The notes under the pieces were generated by a model that was not told the DNA's origin, made no database searches, and was given only the letters and a program-made list of their open reading frames with translations. A stretch of DNA of 64,000 nt, from contig SCUE01000037.1 in NCBI GenBank assembly GCA_004297775.1, forward strand, positions 152,181 to 216,180. The letters run 5' to 3'. Below, piece by piece: positions 35,729-45,071 of the stretch (position 1 is its first letter; every line of letters begins with the position of its first letter). This stretch comes from Chloroflexota bacterium. Lineage in GTDB: Bacteria > Chloroflexota > UBA6077 > FW602-bin22. The position numbers and the translations under genes were made by a program.

Positions 35729-35769
35729 TTTAGCGATCGATCGGCAGCGCAACCGACGACGCGATTTGG

Positions 35770-36543
35770 CTAGATCCCCAAGAAACGGTACCCGCAATCC
35801 ATGTAATGCACTTCGCCAGTCGTACCCCGCGCGTGGTGGCTGGCCAGGAACGCCGCCAGCGCCCCGATCTCATCTGGATCGTTGGTCCGACGGAGCGCGG
35901 ACACTTCCCGCGCGTGCTTATACATGTCGGTGAAGCCACTGATGCCGCGCGCGGCCAGCGTCTGCATTGGCCCGGGTGAGATGGCGTTGACACGGATACC
36001 GCGCGGGCCGAGGCTCGCCGCAAGGTAGCGGACTGATGCTTCGAGCGCGGCCTTCGCGACACCCATGACGTTGTAGCCGGGCATCGCCCGCTCGGATCCG
36101 AGGTACGTCATCGTGATGATCGACCCGCCACCGGCTTTCTCAAGCAGTGGAGCCGCCTCACGCGCGACGTGAACCAGCGAGTACGCGCTGATGTCAAGCG
36201 CCATCGAAAACGCCTCGCGCTTCGTGTCCAGAAAGTCGCCGTCCAGCGCCTCGCGTGGCGCAAACGCCAGGCTGTGCACGACGATGTCGAGCGCTCCCCA
36301 GGCATCGCCGATCGTGCGGAATACCGACGCGACCTCGTCATCTCGCTGGACGTCGCACGGCAACACCATCGGATTGTCAAGCGGCTCGGCCAACTGGCGG
36401 ACGCTCTCCTCCATGCGCTCTTGATACGTCAGCGCAAGTTGCACGCCCTCGGTCGCGAGCGCCTGCGCGATCGCCCAGGCGATGCTGCGCTTGTTCGCCA
36501 CGCCAAGCACGATCGCGCGCTTTCCCTTGAGGCCCAGGTCCAC
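35770..36543 (-). CDS. fabI: Enoyl-[acyl-carrier-protein] reductase (NADH) FabI
   Basis: FabI carries out the last reduction of each fatty-acid elongation cycle. The 257-residue SDR-type protein has the FabI-specific cofactor motif GVANKRSIAWAIA, the SLAFAPREALDGDFLDT segment, and the catalytic YNVMGVAKAALEASVRYLA (Tyr-x6-Lys), followed by RVNAISPGPMQTLAA. The start is GTG at 36543 with GGGAGAA upstream. TACAAT at 36574-36579 on the minus strand is a possible -10. It converges with aor. Confidence 0.95.
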   Translation of the reverse strand: MDLGLKGKRAIVLGVANKRSIAWAIAQALATEGVQLALTYQERMEESVRQLAEPLDNPMVLPCDVQRDDEVASVFRTIGDAWGALDIVVHSLAFAPREALDGDFLDTKREAFSMALDISAYSLVHVAREAAPLLEKAGGGSIITMTYLGSERAMPGYNVMGVAKAALEASVRYLAASLGPRGIRVNAISPGPMQTLAARGISGFTDMYKHAREVSALRRTNDPDEIGALAAFLASHHARGTTGEVHYMDCGYRFLGI

Positions 36544-36623
36544 GGCAGTTCTCCCGTCTGTGAGTGGCCGCGATTGTAGCCGTGGCCGAACGCCGAGCCT
36601 CCGGCCGAAGCCGACTCGCGGGG

Positions 36624-37058
36624 CTATCGATCCGAAGGTGCCTGATCGTCGGGCGGATCGAAAAAGGCAATCAGGCGCCGATACCAGGGCATCGTTCTCG
36701 ACGAACGAAGCGCGCGCTCAGTCGCCAGGATGCCGCGATACCGTCGCGACACGGACTTGCGACCGATCGTCACCATTCCTTCGCGTTCAAGACCATCGAG
36801 GACTTCGCGGACGAACAACCCGAGCCCAGACTCCTCGTACAACTCGGCGGTCTGAAGAGCGCTGATGCCAGCACCCACCGCGATCGTGTAGTCGTCCTGA
36901 TCATCGGCCGTGACGTCACCGGATCGCCGGATCCGCGCCAGTTCGCGTAGCATCAGATCGCCAATCACCGAGGCAGACAGTCGGCGCGGACGCCCAGGTC
37001 GGATCCCGCGCCGTTGGGCATCGACCGCCACCCGGTACGCGAATAACCGGTTAGCCAT
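36624..37058 (-). CDS. Hypothetical protein (144 aa)
   Basis: Not recognised. The predicted protein is soluble and rich in arginine. Its N-terminal half is basic (AQRRGIRPGRPRRLS), a central helical part follows, and the C-terminus ends with WYRRLIAFFDPPDD. The start ATG at 37058 has no clear Shine-Dalgarno. Codon usage is like the neighbours, which supports a real gene, but there is no family match I can name. It shares orientation with fabI and the lactonase gene but is separated from both by 80-140 bases in which I see nothing else. Confidence 0.5.
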   Translation of the reverse strand: MANRLFAYRVAVDAQRRGIRPGRPRRLSASVIGDLMLRELARIRRSGDVTADDQDDYTIAVGAGISALQTAELYEESGLGLFVREVLDGLEREGMVTIGRKSVSRRYRGILATERALRSSRTMPWYRRLIAFFDPPDDQAPSDR

Positions 37059-37196
37059 CGGTCAGGACCGTTGGATTCGTCATCATCGCGCTCTTTGTGG
37101 ATTCGAGCGCATGCTAGCCGACCTTGCGTGCCGGCGGGCGAATTGGATCGACGCGCGCGCCGCGGTGGCCACTGGCGACGCGAGCTCGACAGCCAT

Positions 37197-38267
37197 TTAC
37201 GTCGGCGCCGCGAAGACGATGCAGCTTGGCGTCCCGATCGTGGCGGCGTGTCCCAGGGAGGTTAGGCCACCCGTTCCGCGGTCGACCCGGAACGCCACGA
37301 TCGAGTCGCTATCCTGGTTCGCGGCGAAGAGAACCTGCCCCGAGGGCTCGATGTCGAAGTGCCTCGGCGCCCGTCCACCGGTCGACGCGTGCCCGATCGC
37401 CGCCAAATGGCCGTTCGACGGATCGATCGAAAAGATCGCCAGCGAGTCATGGCCGCGGTTCGACGCGTAGAGGAACCGCCCATCCCTGGTCACGACGACC
37501 TCGGCGGCGATGTTTTCGCCCAAAAAGTTCGCCGGCAGCGCCGAGAGCGTCTGGCGGGAGGTAAGCTCGCCGGTGGCGTCGTTGAACTCGAAGACCGTGA
37601 CCGTAGCGTCGAGTTCGTTGATGACGTACACGACCTGTCCATTGGGATGAAACGTCAGGTGGCGCGGTCCCGCGCCGGGATGCGATCGGCCGCCCGGCTG
37701 ATCCACCAGTCGAACCGTGCCCCGCACGGCATCCAGCCGGTAGACGAAGGTTCGATCGAGCCCGAGATCGCAGACGAGGACAAATCGCCCAGTTGGGTGG
37801 ATCCCTGCCATGTGCGCGTGGGCGTGGTCCTGTCGGCGTGGATTGGGACCAAGCGGGCCAGCGTGGAGAACGAAATCGGAGTGAGGCGACAACGTTCCAT
37901 CGTCAGTCAGGCGATAGACGGCCACGCTGCCACCGGCGTAGTTCGCGACGACGACGCATCGACCGGTCGGGTCGACCGCGAGATGCGTCGGCCCAGGTCC
38001 CGGCGACTCCTGCCGCGAAATCTGGGACAGCGTGCCGTCGGTACGATCGATCGCGTAGGCGGTCACGGCGCTGGCGTCGCCGCCGTTTGTCGAGTACAGG
38101 AAACGGCGATTGGGATGGAGCGCCAGGAAGTGCGGGTTGGGGACACCCGAAAGCGTCTGAATGTGGCGCAACGCGCCGGCGCCGGCATCGACGGCAAACA
38201 CGGCGATTCCTTCGCCGCGCCCGCCGCGGTCCACCTCGGTGTAGGTGCCCACATACGCAATGGTCAT
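37197..38267 (-). CDS. Lactonase-family beta-propeller (6-phosphogluconolactonase-like)
   Basis: A 356-residue seven-bladed propeller of the cytosolic lactonase family (Pgl type 2, YbhE-like). Repeated blade motifs are visible: YVGTYTE at the start, NPHFLALHPNRRFLYSTN, GPTHLAVDPTGRCVVVANY, GPRHLTFHPNGQVVYVINE and RAPRHFDIEPSGQVLFAANQDSD-type endings. It may hydrolyse 6-phosphogluconolactone or a related sugar lactone. ATG at 38267 with GGAGGTG just upstream is the start; the frame runs on upstream into the next gene. It overlaps the preceding gene of the operon by four bases. Confidence 0.87.
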   Translation of the reverse strand: MTIAYVGTYTEVDRGGRGEGIAVFAVDAGAGALRHIQTLSGVPNPHFLALHPNRRFLYSTNGGDASAVTAYAIDRTDGTLSQISRQESPGPGPTHLAVDPTGRCVVVANYAGGSVAVYRLTDDGTLSPHSDFVLHAGPLGPNPRRQDHAHAHMAGIHPTGRFVLVCDLGLDRTFVYRLDAVRGTVRLVDQPGGRSHPGAGPRHLTFHPNGQVVYVINELDATVTVFEFNDATGELTSRQTLSALPANFLGENIAAEVVVTRDGRFLYASNRGHDSLAIFSIDPSNGHLAAIGHASTGGRAPRHFDIEPSGQVLFAANQDSDSIVAFRVDRGTGGLTSLGHAATIGTPSCIVFAAPT

Positions 38268-38683
38268 TCGCCCACCTCCGATGCGCCTGTCACGTGTGCC
38301 AGCAAGTCTTCGGTAAAGACGTAGCGCGAGCGCGTGTCGGGCGCCAGGAGCGCGGCCTCGAGCAGGTCTGCGCACACGGGATCACGCCGCGCGATCATTT
38401 CGAGGGTCACCTCGCCATTGTCGGGTGACGCCGGAACACGCTCGATCGCGGCGGCGATGCACCGCTGTACCCAGAGCTCCGCCTCGGCCCACGCCCGCGC
38501 GCCGCTTTGACTCGATGCTGGGTGGGACACCGCGACACCGACGGCGGAGCGGGCCTCGCGTCGCGCCGACGCAATCCGCGCATCGACGTCGCGGCCTCGC
38601 CAATCGTGAAATCGTGGCGCGACCGGGCCGCGCGCCATTGGCTCGCGCACGCGGGCTGGCTGTTCCGATGATGCCTGGCTCAC
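38264..38683 (-). CDS. Hypothetical protein co-translated with the lactonase
   Basis: About 139 residues, not recognised. GTG at 38683 directly follows a GAGGAGAAGG sequence; an upstream in-frame start at 38767 and an internal ATG at 38638 are alternatives. The sequence has an N-terminal polar part, a helix AWAEAELWVQRCIAAAIERV and a C-terminal helix (EDLLAHVTGA). The stop overlaps the lactonase start by four bases, so the two products may work together. Confidence 0.5.
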   Translation of the reverse strand: MSQASSEQPARVREPMARGPVAPRFHDWRGRDVDARIASARREARSAVGVAVSHPASSQSGARAWAEAELWVQRCIAAAIERVPASPDNGEVTLEMIARRDPVCADLLEAALLAPDTRSRYVFTEDLLAHVTGASEVGE

Positions 38684-38743
38684 CCTTCTCCTCGACCGAC
38701 GATTCACAGGAAGTGTACCCGCGGACTTGACCGGTCGCCGCCG

Positions 38744-38772
38744 TTGACACGCCACCACGACGCCCATACAGT
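38744..38772 (+). promoter_or_regulatory. Promoter of the uridine-kinase-like gene
   Basis: Consensus-like TTGACA (38744-38749), 17-base spacer, TACAGT (38767-38772). Transcription should begin near 38779 and reach the GGAGG/GTG at 38797-38807. It is the best canonical sigma-70-type promoter I see in the window. Confidence 0.65.
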
Positions 38773-38806
38773 GCCGCGCGGCCCAGAGTGGCGCGCGGAG
38801 GTTCGT

Positions 38807-39448
38807 GTGTCCGACTCCCCCAACCCAGTGCTAATCTGCATTGCCGGCGGCTCGGCATCCGGCAAGTCGACCGTGTCGCGGGCCCTCGTTGAATCGCTGC
38901 CGGACCTATCGGTCGGTGTCGTCAACATCGACCACTATTTCCGAGATTGGTCGGTCGACGAGGATCTGCGAACCGCGAACCGCCCCGACGCGGTGCTCTG
39001 GCCGAGTCTTCTGCGCGATGTCGATCGCTTACTCGCGCGTGAGTCGGTCGAACTGCCCGCGCTCGGCACCCGACCGGCCGCGCAGGGTGCCCAGCCGTGG
39101 ATCGTCGAGGCGCGCGACGTTCTGATCGTCGAGGGTCTGCTCGCACTCTGGCACGATGGTCTCCGAGCCAGGGCGGATCTAGCCGTGTACGTCGACGCTC
39201 CCGACGACGAGCGACTGCTGCGACGGATTCGCCGTGACATCGTCGAACGTGGGGCCACAGTCGATTCAGCCACGACCTGGTATCGGCACGACGTTCGGCC
39301 GAACTTCGGCCGATTCACCGAGCCGACCCGATGGCAGGCAGACCTCGTCATCCCGAACGTCGGGATCGATGGCGTGCGGAACGTGGCGATCGTCGCGCTC
39401 GCGGCGACGGCGCGAGCACTGCACGCGCGTTCTCAGCCGCGACCGTAG
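38807..39448 (+). CDS. Uridine kinase-like P-loop kinase
   Basis: A 213-residue NTPase with Walker A GGSASGKST at residues 14-22, NIDHYFRDW (the Asp-His-Tyr patch of uridine/phosphoribulokinase-type enzymes) and a C-terminal lid region (YVDAPDDERLLRRIRRD) as in Udk. It probably phosphorylates uridine or a related nucleoside, but the sequence is divergent enough that another small substrate is possible. GTG at 38807 is preceded by GGAGG at five bases. It is divergent from the lactonase operon. Confidence 0.8.
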   Translation: MSDSPNPVLICIAGGSASGKSTVSRALVESLPDLSVGVVNIDHYFRDWSVDEDLRTANRPDAVLWPSLLRDVDRLLARESVELPALGTRPAAQGAQPWIVEARDVLIVEGLLALWHDGLRARADLAVYVDAPDDERLLRRIRRDIVERGATVDSATTWYRHDVRPNFGRFTEPTRWQADLVIPNVGIDGVRNVAIVALAATARALHARSQPRP

Positions 39449-39508
39449 AATGGCGTGGCCGTTGGATCCGAATGAGGCGCCCGCGGCAATCCACAACGGA
39501 GCGCAACT

Positions 39509-40453
39509 GTGCGACTAGGTCTGACGAATAGCACCTACCAGTATCTCTTCGGTCGCGCGAACGGGCTCTTCCCCGATCGAAACTCTCTGGAGTTCAATCT
39601 CCTCGGTCAGCCGACACCATACTTCACGAATTCGCCGATCACGGTCCCCCCGGGCCAAGTCCTCGAGTGGCTGATCCAGAAATGTGTGACCCTTCGATTG
39701 CCGGTCCTTCACGCCGGAATCTACGACTGGAGCGATCCGGCCTACGTCGCGAAGATCAAGGGACTCCTGATCAAGCACAAGCTCGAGATGATGCCGGCGC
39801 TGGCGGGCGACTTCGTCGACGACGGCGACTCGGGTAGGCGCGCCGTCGAGGCCGCTCAGGAGACTCTACGGAAGTACAGGGCGTTCGGCGACATTCGGAT
39901 TTCGAAGTTCTGCACCTATCCGATGATCCACACGCGGTTCACGACCGAACCACCGCTCGACGAACAACTCGACCGAATCATCGAAAACACGCGGCCGATC
40001 GCCAGAGTCGCCCAGGAGTGCGGAATCATCTTGGCGTTCGAGAATCACCTCGATTACCGCGCTCGTGAGGTGAACCGAGTCATCGAAGCCGTGAACTCGC
40101 CGTACTTCCGTTTCCTCTTCGACACCGGCAACACGTTGACGGTCTGCGAGGATCCGGTCGATGCCGCGATCGAAGCCGCGCCATACACCGTCCTCGTCCA
40201 CCTGAAGGACGTCAAGGTCCACCCGTGGACTCCCGGGCGAGAGTTCGTCTCCGTGATGTATGCCGCGCCGCTCGGGCGAGGTCACGTCAACAACAAGAAG
40301 ATCCTCGAAATCCTGCGTGACAAGACGCCGAACGCGAAGGATCTGGTCCTGTCGCTCGAGATGATGCCAGTGCCGCCGAACGAGGACGAAGATCGGTGGG
40401 TCGATGAGAGCATCGCCTATGCGAAACGCGAGTTCGCGGAGTTCCTCGACTAA
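39509..40453 (+). CDS. Sugar phosphate isomerase/epimerase (xylose isomerase-like TIM barrel)
   Basis: A 314-residue TIM barrel. Conserved metal-ligand positions of the family can be placed in ILAFENHLDY (glutamate), FLFDTGNTL (aspartate), VHLKDVK (histidine, aspartate) and LSLEMMPVP (glutamate). These enzymes isomerise sugars or act on inositol and related compounds; the substrate is unknown. GTG 39509 with GGAG upstream is the start; TAGAAT at 39446-39451 is a possible -10. An MFS gene follows seven bases after the stop and may import the substrate. Confidence 0.85.
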   Translation: MRLGLTNSTYQYLFGRANGLFPDRNSLEFNLLGQPTPYFTNSPITVPPGQVLEWLIQKCVTLRLPVLHAGIYDWSDPAYVAKIKGLLIKHKLEMMPALAGDFVDDGDSGRRAVEAAQETLRKYRAFGDIRISKFCTYPMIHTRFTTEPPLDEQLDRIIENTRPIARVAQECGIILAFENHLDYRAREVNRVIEAVNSPYFRFLFDTGNTLTVCEDPVDAAIEAAPYTVLVHLKDVKVHPWTPGREFVSVMYAAPLGRGHVNNKKILEILRDKTPNAKDLVLSLEMMPVPPNEDEDRWVDESIAYAKREFAEFLD

Positions 40454-40460
40454 CGCCCCC

Positions 40461-41648
40461 GTGCGCGCGTTCTGGATTCTGGCGACCGTCTTCTTCCTGG
40501 TTCTGAGCGCGATCGGTGCGACGATGCCGTTCTTCGCCCTCTATGCGCGTTCGCTCGGAGCGTCCATAAGCGAACTCGCGCTTGTCGTCGGTGTCAACGC
40601 GACCACGTCGCTCGTCGCGGGGCTCTTCTGGGGCAGGATGGCCGACCGCGTCCGGCGTCGTCGCCCATTCATCATCATTTCGATGGCCGCGCTCGCGATC
40701 ATCAATGTCGCAATCTCGCGCGTACCGACGTGGGAGTGGCTCATTCCGCTGCACATCCTGCTCGGCGTGGCCAACGGCGCGAACGCGGTCACCAGCCTCG
40801 CGCTCATGGGCGACATCTTGCACGAGCATCGCCACCGAAGTCGGTTTCTCAGCGGCTACCGAATGTCCGGGTCGCTCGCCTTCGCGATCGCGGTCGTGCT
40901 TTCTGGCTGGCTCTCGGAGAACGTCAACATTCGCGATAGCTTCCTGATCGCGGCCGCGTGCTACGCCGTCGCCTTCGTTCTGGCGTTGGCGATACGCGAA
41001 CCGCCACCAATTACATCGGCCGCGCGGCCGACCGGCTTCGTTGCGCTCCTGTCGGGACCGATGCGGCCGCTCCTGATCGTGGCACTGTCGTATGGCGTGC
41101 CATTTACGGCCGTATTCTCGGTGTGGCCGATCTGGGTGTCGGACGAACTCGGTCTTGGGCGAGCAATGTTTGCTCAGTTGTGGGGCATCGCCGCGTTCAT
41201 CGAGGTCCCGAGTCTCTTCGTGGCCGGGATCCTTATGGACCGAATCGGCAAGCGTCCGCTCTTCATGACCGGTCTGATCGGCTTCACTGGCATCTACATC
41301 GCCTACGTCCTGTTCCCGAATCTGTCCAGTCTGATCGCGATTCAGATCGTGCGCGGCGTCGTGCTCGCCTCATACGCCGCGACGTCGATCACCATGGCGG
41401 TCGAACTTGCGCCGCCTCACGCGCGCGGTCGGGCGGCCGGGCTGTTCACGTCCGCCGAGGGTCTGTCCCAGATTCTCGGCAACTGGCTCGGACCGCCCGT
41501 CGCGGCCGCGGCCGGATTCACCGGCCTATTCGAGATCGCCGCCGTCGTCGCGGCGATCGGCGCAGCCTACAGCTTCATCGTCCTCGGGCGGTTGCGTTCG
41601 AACCAGACGGCTGCTCCCACGCAGAACGGGGCGGCCGACGCCCATTAG
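40461..41648 (+). CDS. MFS transporter
   Basis: A 395-residue transporter with about twelve hydrophobic segments. WGRMADRVRRRRPFI matches the MFS loop 2-3 motif and the second half repeats it weakly (GILMDRIGKRPLFM). GTG at 40461 gives a normal N-terminus right after the stop of the TIM-barrel gene, so both are probably one transcript. The direction of transport and the substrate are unknown; a sugar or sugar-like compound is plausible from the neighbour. Confidence 0.85.
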   Translation: MRAFWILATVFFLVLSAIGATMPFFALYARSLGASISELALVVGVNATTSLVAGLFWGRMADRVRRRRPFIIISMAALAIINVAISRVPTWEWLIPLHILLGVANGANAVTSLALMGDILHEHRHRSRFLSGYRMSGSLAFAIAVVLSGWLSENVNIRDSFLIAAACYAVAFVLALAIREPPPITSAARPTGFVALLSGPMRPLLIVALSYGVPFTAVFSVWPIWVSDELGLGRAMFAQLWGIAAFIEVPSLFVAGILMDRIGKRPLFMTGLIGFTGIYIAYVLFPNLSSLIAIQIVRGVVLASYAATSITMAVELAPPHARGRAAGLFTSAEGLSQILGNWLGPPVAAAAGFTGLFEIAAVVAAIGAAYSFIVLGRLRSNQTAAPTQNGAADAH

Positions 41649-41680
41649 ACCGATCCTCGGCCGCTCCTCGGCGAATGAAT

Positions 41681-42406
41681 CTACGTGCCGGGCATGTAGA
41701 CCTGCGCCTCACGCACCGTGACCTCCGGCGGCAACGAGGCGATCTTCACGATCGCCTCAGCGACGTGCTCGCCCCTCAACATCCGCGAGGTATCCCAGGC
41801 GCCGCTCACCTTCCGTGGGTCGTTCTCCCAGAACGTCGTGTCCATACCGCCCGGCAGGATCGTCGACACCCGAATCCCCCTCGATCCCAGCTCGATCGCA
41901 AGGTTCAGACCGATTCCGCGGACGGCCCACTTGCTCGACGAATAGACGGACTCGTGCAAGATCGGCCGTTCAGCCGCGATCGAGGCGATGTTGATCAGGT
42001 GGCCACTCTTTCGAGGCAGCATCACCTTCACCGCTTCGCGACAGACCAGATACAAGCCTCTGACATTCACGGCGTAGACCCGGTCGAATTGCTCCATCGG
42101 CGTCTCTTCAATTGGTCCACGGAAGAACACTCCGGCGCTATTGACGACCGTATCGAGTTGGCCCCACTTCGCGACGATCTGGCTGATGACACCAGCAACG
42201 TCGGCTTCGTTCGTCACGTCAACTTTGGCGGCGAAGCAATCACCGGCAATCGCCGCGACCTCGGCGCGCGTCGCCTCGAGGCGCGCGGGATTCATATCGA
42301 TGATCGCGACCTTGGCGCCAATCGCCGCCGACTGGAGCGCGACTTCTCGTCCGAGTCCGCTCGCGCCACCGGTGATGAAGATAACCTTGCCCTCAAGCCA
42401 GCTCAC
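41681..42406 (-). CDS. SDR-family NAD(P)-dependent oxidoreductase
   Basis: A 241-residue classical short-chain dehydrogenase. The cofactor motif is FITGGASGLGRE, followed by NSAGVF, the catalytic NIASIAAER and YSSSKWAVRG (YxxxK), and LPGGMDT. An aspartate after the second strand (IIDMN) favours NAD over NADP. The substrate is an unknown alcohol or ketone. The start is GTG at 42406. It faces the amidohydrolase operon, and lies beside other catabolic enzymes. Confidence 0.9.
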   Translation of the reverse strand: MSWLEGKVIFITGGASGLGREVALQSAAIGAKVAIIDMNPARLEATRAEVAAIAGDCFAAKVDVTNEADVAGVISQIVAKWGQLDTVVNSAGVFFRGPIEETPMEQFDRVYAVNVRGLYLVCREAVKVMLPRKSGHLINIASIAAERPILHESVYSSSKWAVRGIGLNLAIELGSRGIRVSTILPGGMDTTFWENDPRKVSGAWDTSRMLRGEHVAEAIVKIASLPPEVTVREAQVYMPGT

Positions 42407-42468
42407 GCGACCATCCCTCCGGAGATCGCGCCAGTGCCCGATCCGCCAGCCATCCTATCGGGTCGATC

Positions 42469-42783
42469 TCACTCGCGCAGCAATGAAAGTGTCACCTCGC
42501 GGTCCTCGCGTTCCACCGCCGCGATCGACACATCTTCTTCCGGACAGAGAATCGGTGCCAGTCGCTGGATCGTGTGCCGGTATGTATTCGCGCTGGCGCC
42601 CGTGGGAAGCAGATCGGTCCAGACGTCGGAGTCGATCGGTCGTACCCGGTAGTGGGCGACGATCGAGCCATGTTTCATAAGCCAGAAGTCAACGGCTTCT
42701 CCGGCCTCGCGATGATGGTCGCGGACGCGCCTGAGGAGTTCGTGATAGGCCATACGGCGCGTCTCAATTTGGGCCACGCGCAC
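42469..42783 (-). CDS. Hypothetical protein (104 aa)
   Basis: Not recognised. A small soluble protein with an N-terminal helix rich in Arg and His (MAYHELLRRVRDHHREAG), a beta-rich middle (FWLMKHGSIVAHYRVRP) and a charged end (VEREDREVTLSLL). GTG at 42783 or ATG at 42753 may be the start. It lies upstream of the SDR gene on the same strand and may share its transcript. Function cannot be inferred. Confidence 0.45.
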   Translation of the reverse strand: MRVAQIETRRMAYHELLRRVRDHHREAGEAVDFWLMKHGSIVAHYRVRPIDSDVWTDLLPTGASANTYRHTIQRLAPILCPEEDVSIAAVEREDREVTLSLLRE

Positions 42784-42867
42784 ATTGTGACACGGTTCGC
42801 CGGTTGCGCGGTCGGCCGGTGGGGCGCGACAATGGCCCCGACGGGTCTCTCCAGGGAGGAAGGATCG

Positions 42868-43950
42868 ATGGCTGTCGAATCACCGTTGCCCGCGATCGCG
42901 CCGGCGCGCCCAGCCACGATTGACGCCGAGATTCACAACGTCGTCTCGAATACCGAGGCGCTCTTCCCGTACTTGAGCGAGCACTGGCGTGAGTCGATCA
43001 CCCAGACCCTGTTCAAGGGTGCGGTCGACGCCGCTTTCCCGCGTAACGCGCCGACGACCGCGCGACCGAACAGCGGTCCGCCCGGCGTCACGCCGGGATC
43101 GAGCCTGAGCTATCTCCAGGCGAACGTCCTCGATCCGATGAACGTCGAGACAGCCATCCTCGCTTGTACTTACGCCGTCGACAGCCTGCGCAATCCCGAC
43201 GCCGCGATCGCGTTTGCGAGCGCGATCAACGATTGGCAGATCGCCGAGTGGCTCGACCGCGATTCCCGCCTACGCGCGTCGATCGTGGTCCCGAGCCAGC
43301 TCCCGGCCGACGCCGCGCGCGAGATCGAACGCGTTGGCGATCACCCCGGATTCGTGCAAGTGCTGATGCCGGTGCGATCGCACCAGCCGTACGGGAACCG
43401 CAATTACCACGAGATGTTCGGTGCGGTCGCGCGGAAGGATCTCGTTGCTGGAATTCATTTCGGCGGTCACCCCGGCAATCCGCCGACGCCGAGCGGATGG
43501 CCCTCGCATTATGTCGAGGAATACATCGATATGGCGGGGGTGTTCGCCTCGCAGGTCACCAGCATCATCACCGAGGGCGTCTTCGATCAGTATCCGACGC
43601 TCCGCGTGGCACTTCTGGAGGCCGGGTTCACCTGGATACCGGCGCACATGTGGCGATTCGACAAGGAGTGGCGCAATCTTCGCCGTCTCGTGCCGTGGGT
43701 GCGCCGCTCGCCATCGTCCTACATCCGCGAGCATATTCGCGTGACCGTTCAGCCGCTCGACGCGCCGACGGACCCGAGAATGCTGCTCGGGATCATCGAA
43801 CAGCTTGAATGCGACGAAATGTTGATGTACGCAAGCGACTTCCCACACCTCCACCGCTTCGACGCCGAGGCTGATTTGCTCACCCATCTGCCGACCAGTC
43901 TCGCCACCAAGATTCGTCGCGACAACGCGCGTAGCTTCTATCGGCTCTGA
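42868..43950 (+). CDS. Amidohydrolase family protein (ACMSD-like TIM barrel), copy A
   Basis: A 360-residue amidohydrolase-2 domain protein. Metal-site landmarks are IDAEIHNV at the N-terminus, GIHFGGHPGN, LLEAGFTWIPAHMWR and YASDFPH near the end. Family members decarboxylate or hydrolyse aromatic and ring-cleavage products. The first motif lacks the usual DxHxH pair, so metal binding may differ. ATG 42868 follows GGGAGGAAGG. It is the first of three genes (with 43980 and 45068); the second is a diverged paralogue, suggesting a two-subunit or two-step system. Confidence 0.85.
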   Translation: MAVESPLPAIAPARPATIDAEIHNVVSNTEALFPYLSEHWRESITQTLFKGAVDAAFPRNAPTTARPNSGPPGVTPGSSLSYLQANVLDPMNVETAILACTYAVDSLRNPDAAIAFASAINDWQIAEWLDRDSRLRASIVVPSQLPADAAREIERVGDHPGFVQVLMPVRSHQPYGNRNYHEMFGAVARKDLVAGIHFGGHPGNPPTPSGWPSHYVEEYIDMAGVFASQVTSIITEGVFDQYPTLRVALLEAGFTWIPAHMWRFDKEWRNLRRLVPWVRRSPSSYIREHIRVTVQPLDAPTDPRMLLGIIEQLECDEMLMYASDFPHLHRFDAEADLLTHLPTSLATKIRRDNARSFYRL

Positions 43951-43979
43951 GTAGAATCGCACCGAAGGGGAGGGCAGCC

Positions 43980-45071
43980 ATGGTCGTTTCCGCTCCAACC
44001 TCGCGCGAGGCGGCACGCCAACCGACGCGGCCGGCGATGATCGACTGCGACCATCACAACGAGCTCGATTCCGACGCGGACCTGCATCCGTACCTTTCGG
44101 GCCGATGGCTCGAGCACGCCAAGACGTACGGCGTGCGCGGCCCGGCCGGCGGCTTCTACCCACGTTTCATGCCCCATCGCGAGGACGCGCGACCGCCCTC
44201 CGGCCGCAAGAGCGGCTCCGAGGCGCGATATACGGCGTCACACTTCCTCGATCCGGAAGACGTCGCCTACGCAATCCTGATTCCACTCAGCCCGGCCGGC
44301 GGACAGCAGAATCTCGCCTTCGGCGCGGCGCTCGCCACGGCCGTCAACGACTGGCAAGTTGCCGAGTGGCTCGACGTCGATCCGCGGTTTCGCGCGTCGA
44401 TCACGATTCCATTCGAGGATCCACCAGCGGCGATCGCCGAGATCGAGCGGCGCGCCTGGGACAAGCGCTTCGTCCAGGTCCAGTTCTCTGGTCGCCCACA
44501 CGAGCCGATGGGGCGCCGCAAGTACTGGCCGATCTACGAGGCCTGCGCGCGGCACGGCCTGCACGTCATGTCGCACGCGTTTGGCTCGTATGGTCAGCCG
44601 ATCACCGGCACCGGTTGGCCATCCTACTACCTGGAAGACCACGTCGGCCCGGCTCAAGCGGCCCAGGCCAGCGTCGTCAGCCTCGTGATGGAAGGCGTGT
44701 TCGAGCAATTCCCGATCAAGTTCATCTCGGTCGAGAATGGATTCGCCTGGCTTCCGTCGCTCTGCTGGCGCATGGACGCGGCCTGGCAATTGCTCAGGTC
44801 GGAAGTGCCACATCTTCGACACGAACCATCGGAATATGTGCGTAAGCACGTGTACGCATCGACGCAGCCGATGGAGGAGCCGCACAAGCCCAAGTACTTC
44901 CACCAGATGATCGAGCAGTACGGCGATCTCTTCGATCATGTGATGTTCGCCAGCGATTACCCGCACTGGGATTATGACGACCCCGATCAGGCTCTTCCGG
45001 TCAATCTGTCGAACGAGCTGAAGAAGAAGATCTACTTCGAGAACGCGTCGAAGCTGTACGGATTGACATGA
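43980..45071 (+). CDS. Amidohydrolase family protein (ACMSD-like TIM barrel), copy B
   Basis: A 363-residue relative of the preceding protein. The N-terminal motif MIDCDHHNE, then HVMSHAFGSYG, SVENGFAWLPSLCWRMD and FASDYPHWDYDDP are typical of the group; the last is the conserved aspartate region. ATG 43980 has AAGGGGAGG in front, and TAGAAT at 43953-43958 is a possible -10. Its TGA overlaps the ATG of the Rieske gene. Function is probably in breakdown of an aromatic or cyclic compound, from family and context. Confidence 0.86.
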   Translation: MVVSAPTSREAARQPTRPAMIDCDHHNELDSDADLHPYLSGRWLEHAKTYGVRGPAGGFYPRFMPHREDARPPSGRKSGSEARYTASHFLDPEDVAYAILIPLSPAGGQQNLAFGAALATAVNDWQVAEWLDVDPRFRASITIPFEDPPAAIAEIERRAWDKRFVQVQFSGRPHEPMGRRKYWPIYEACARHGLHVMSHAFGSYGQPITGTGWPSYYLEDHVGPAQAAQASVVSLVMEGVFEQFPIKFISVENGFAWLPSLCWRMDAAWQLLRSEVPHLRHEPSEYVRKHVYASTQPMEEPHKPKYFHQMIEQYGDLFDHVMFASDYPHWDYDDPDQALPVNLSNELKKKIYFENASKLYGLT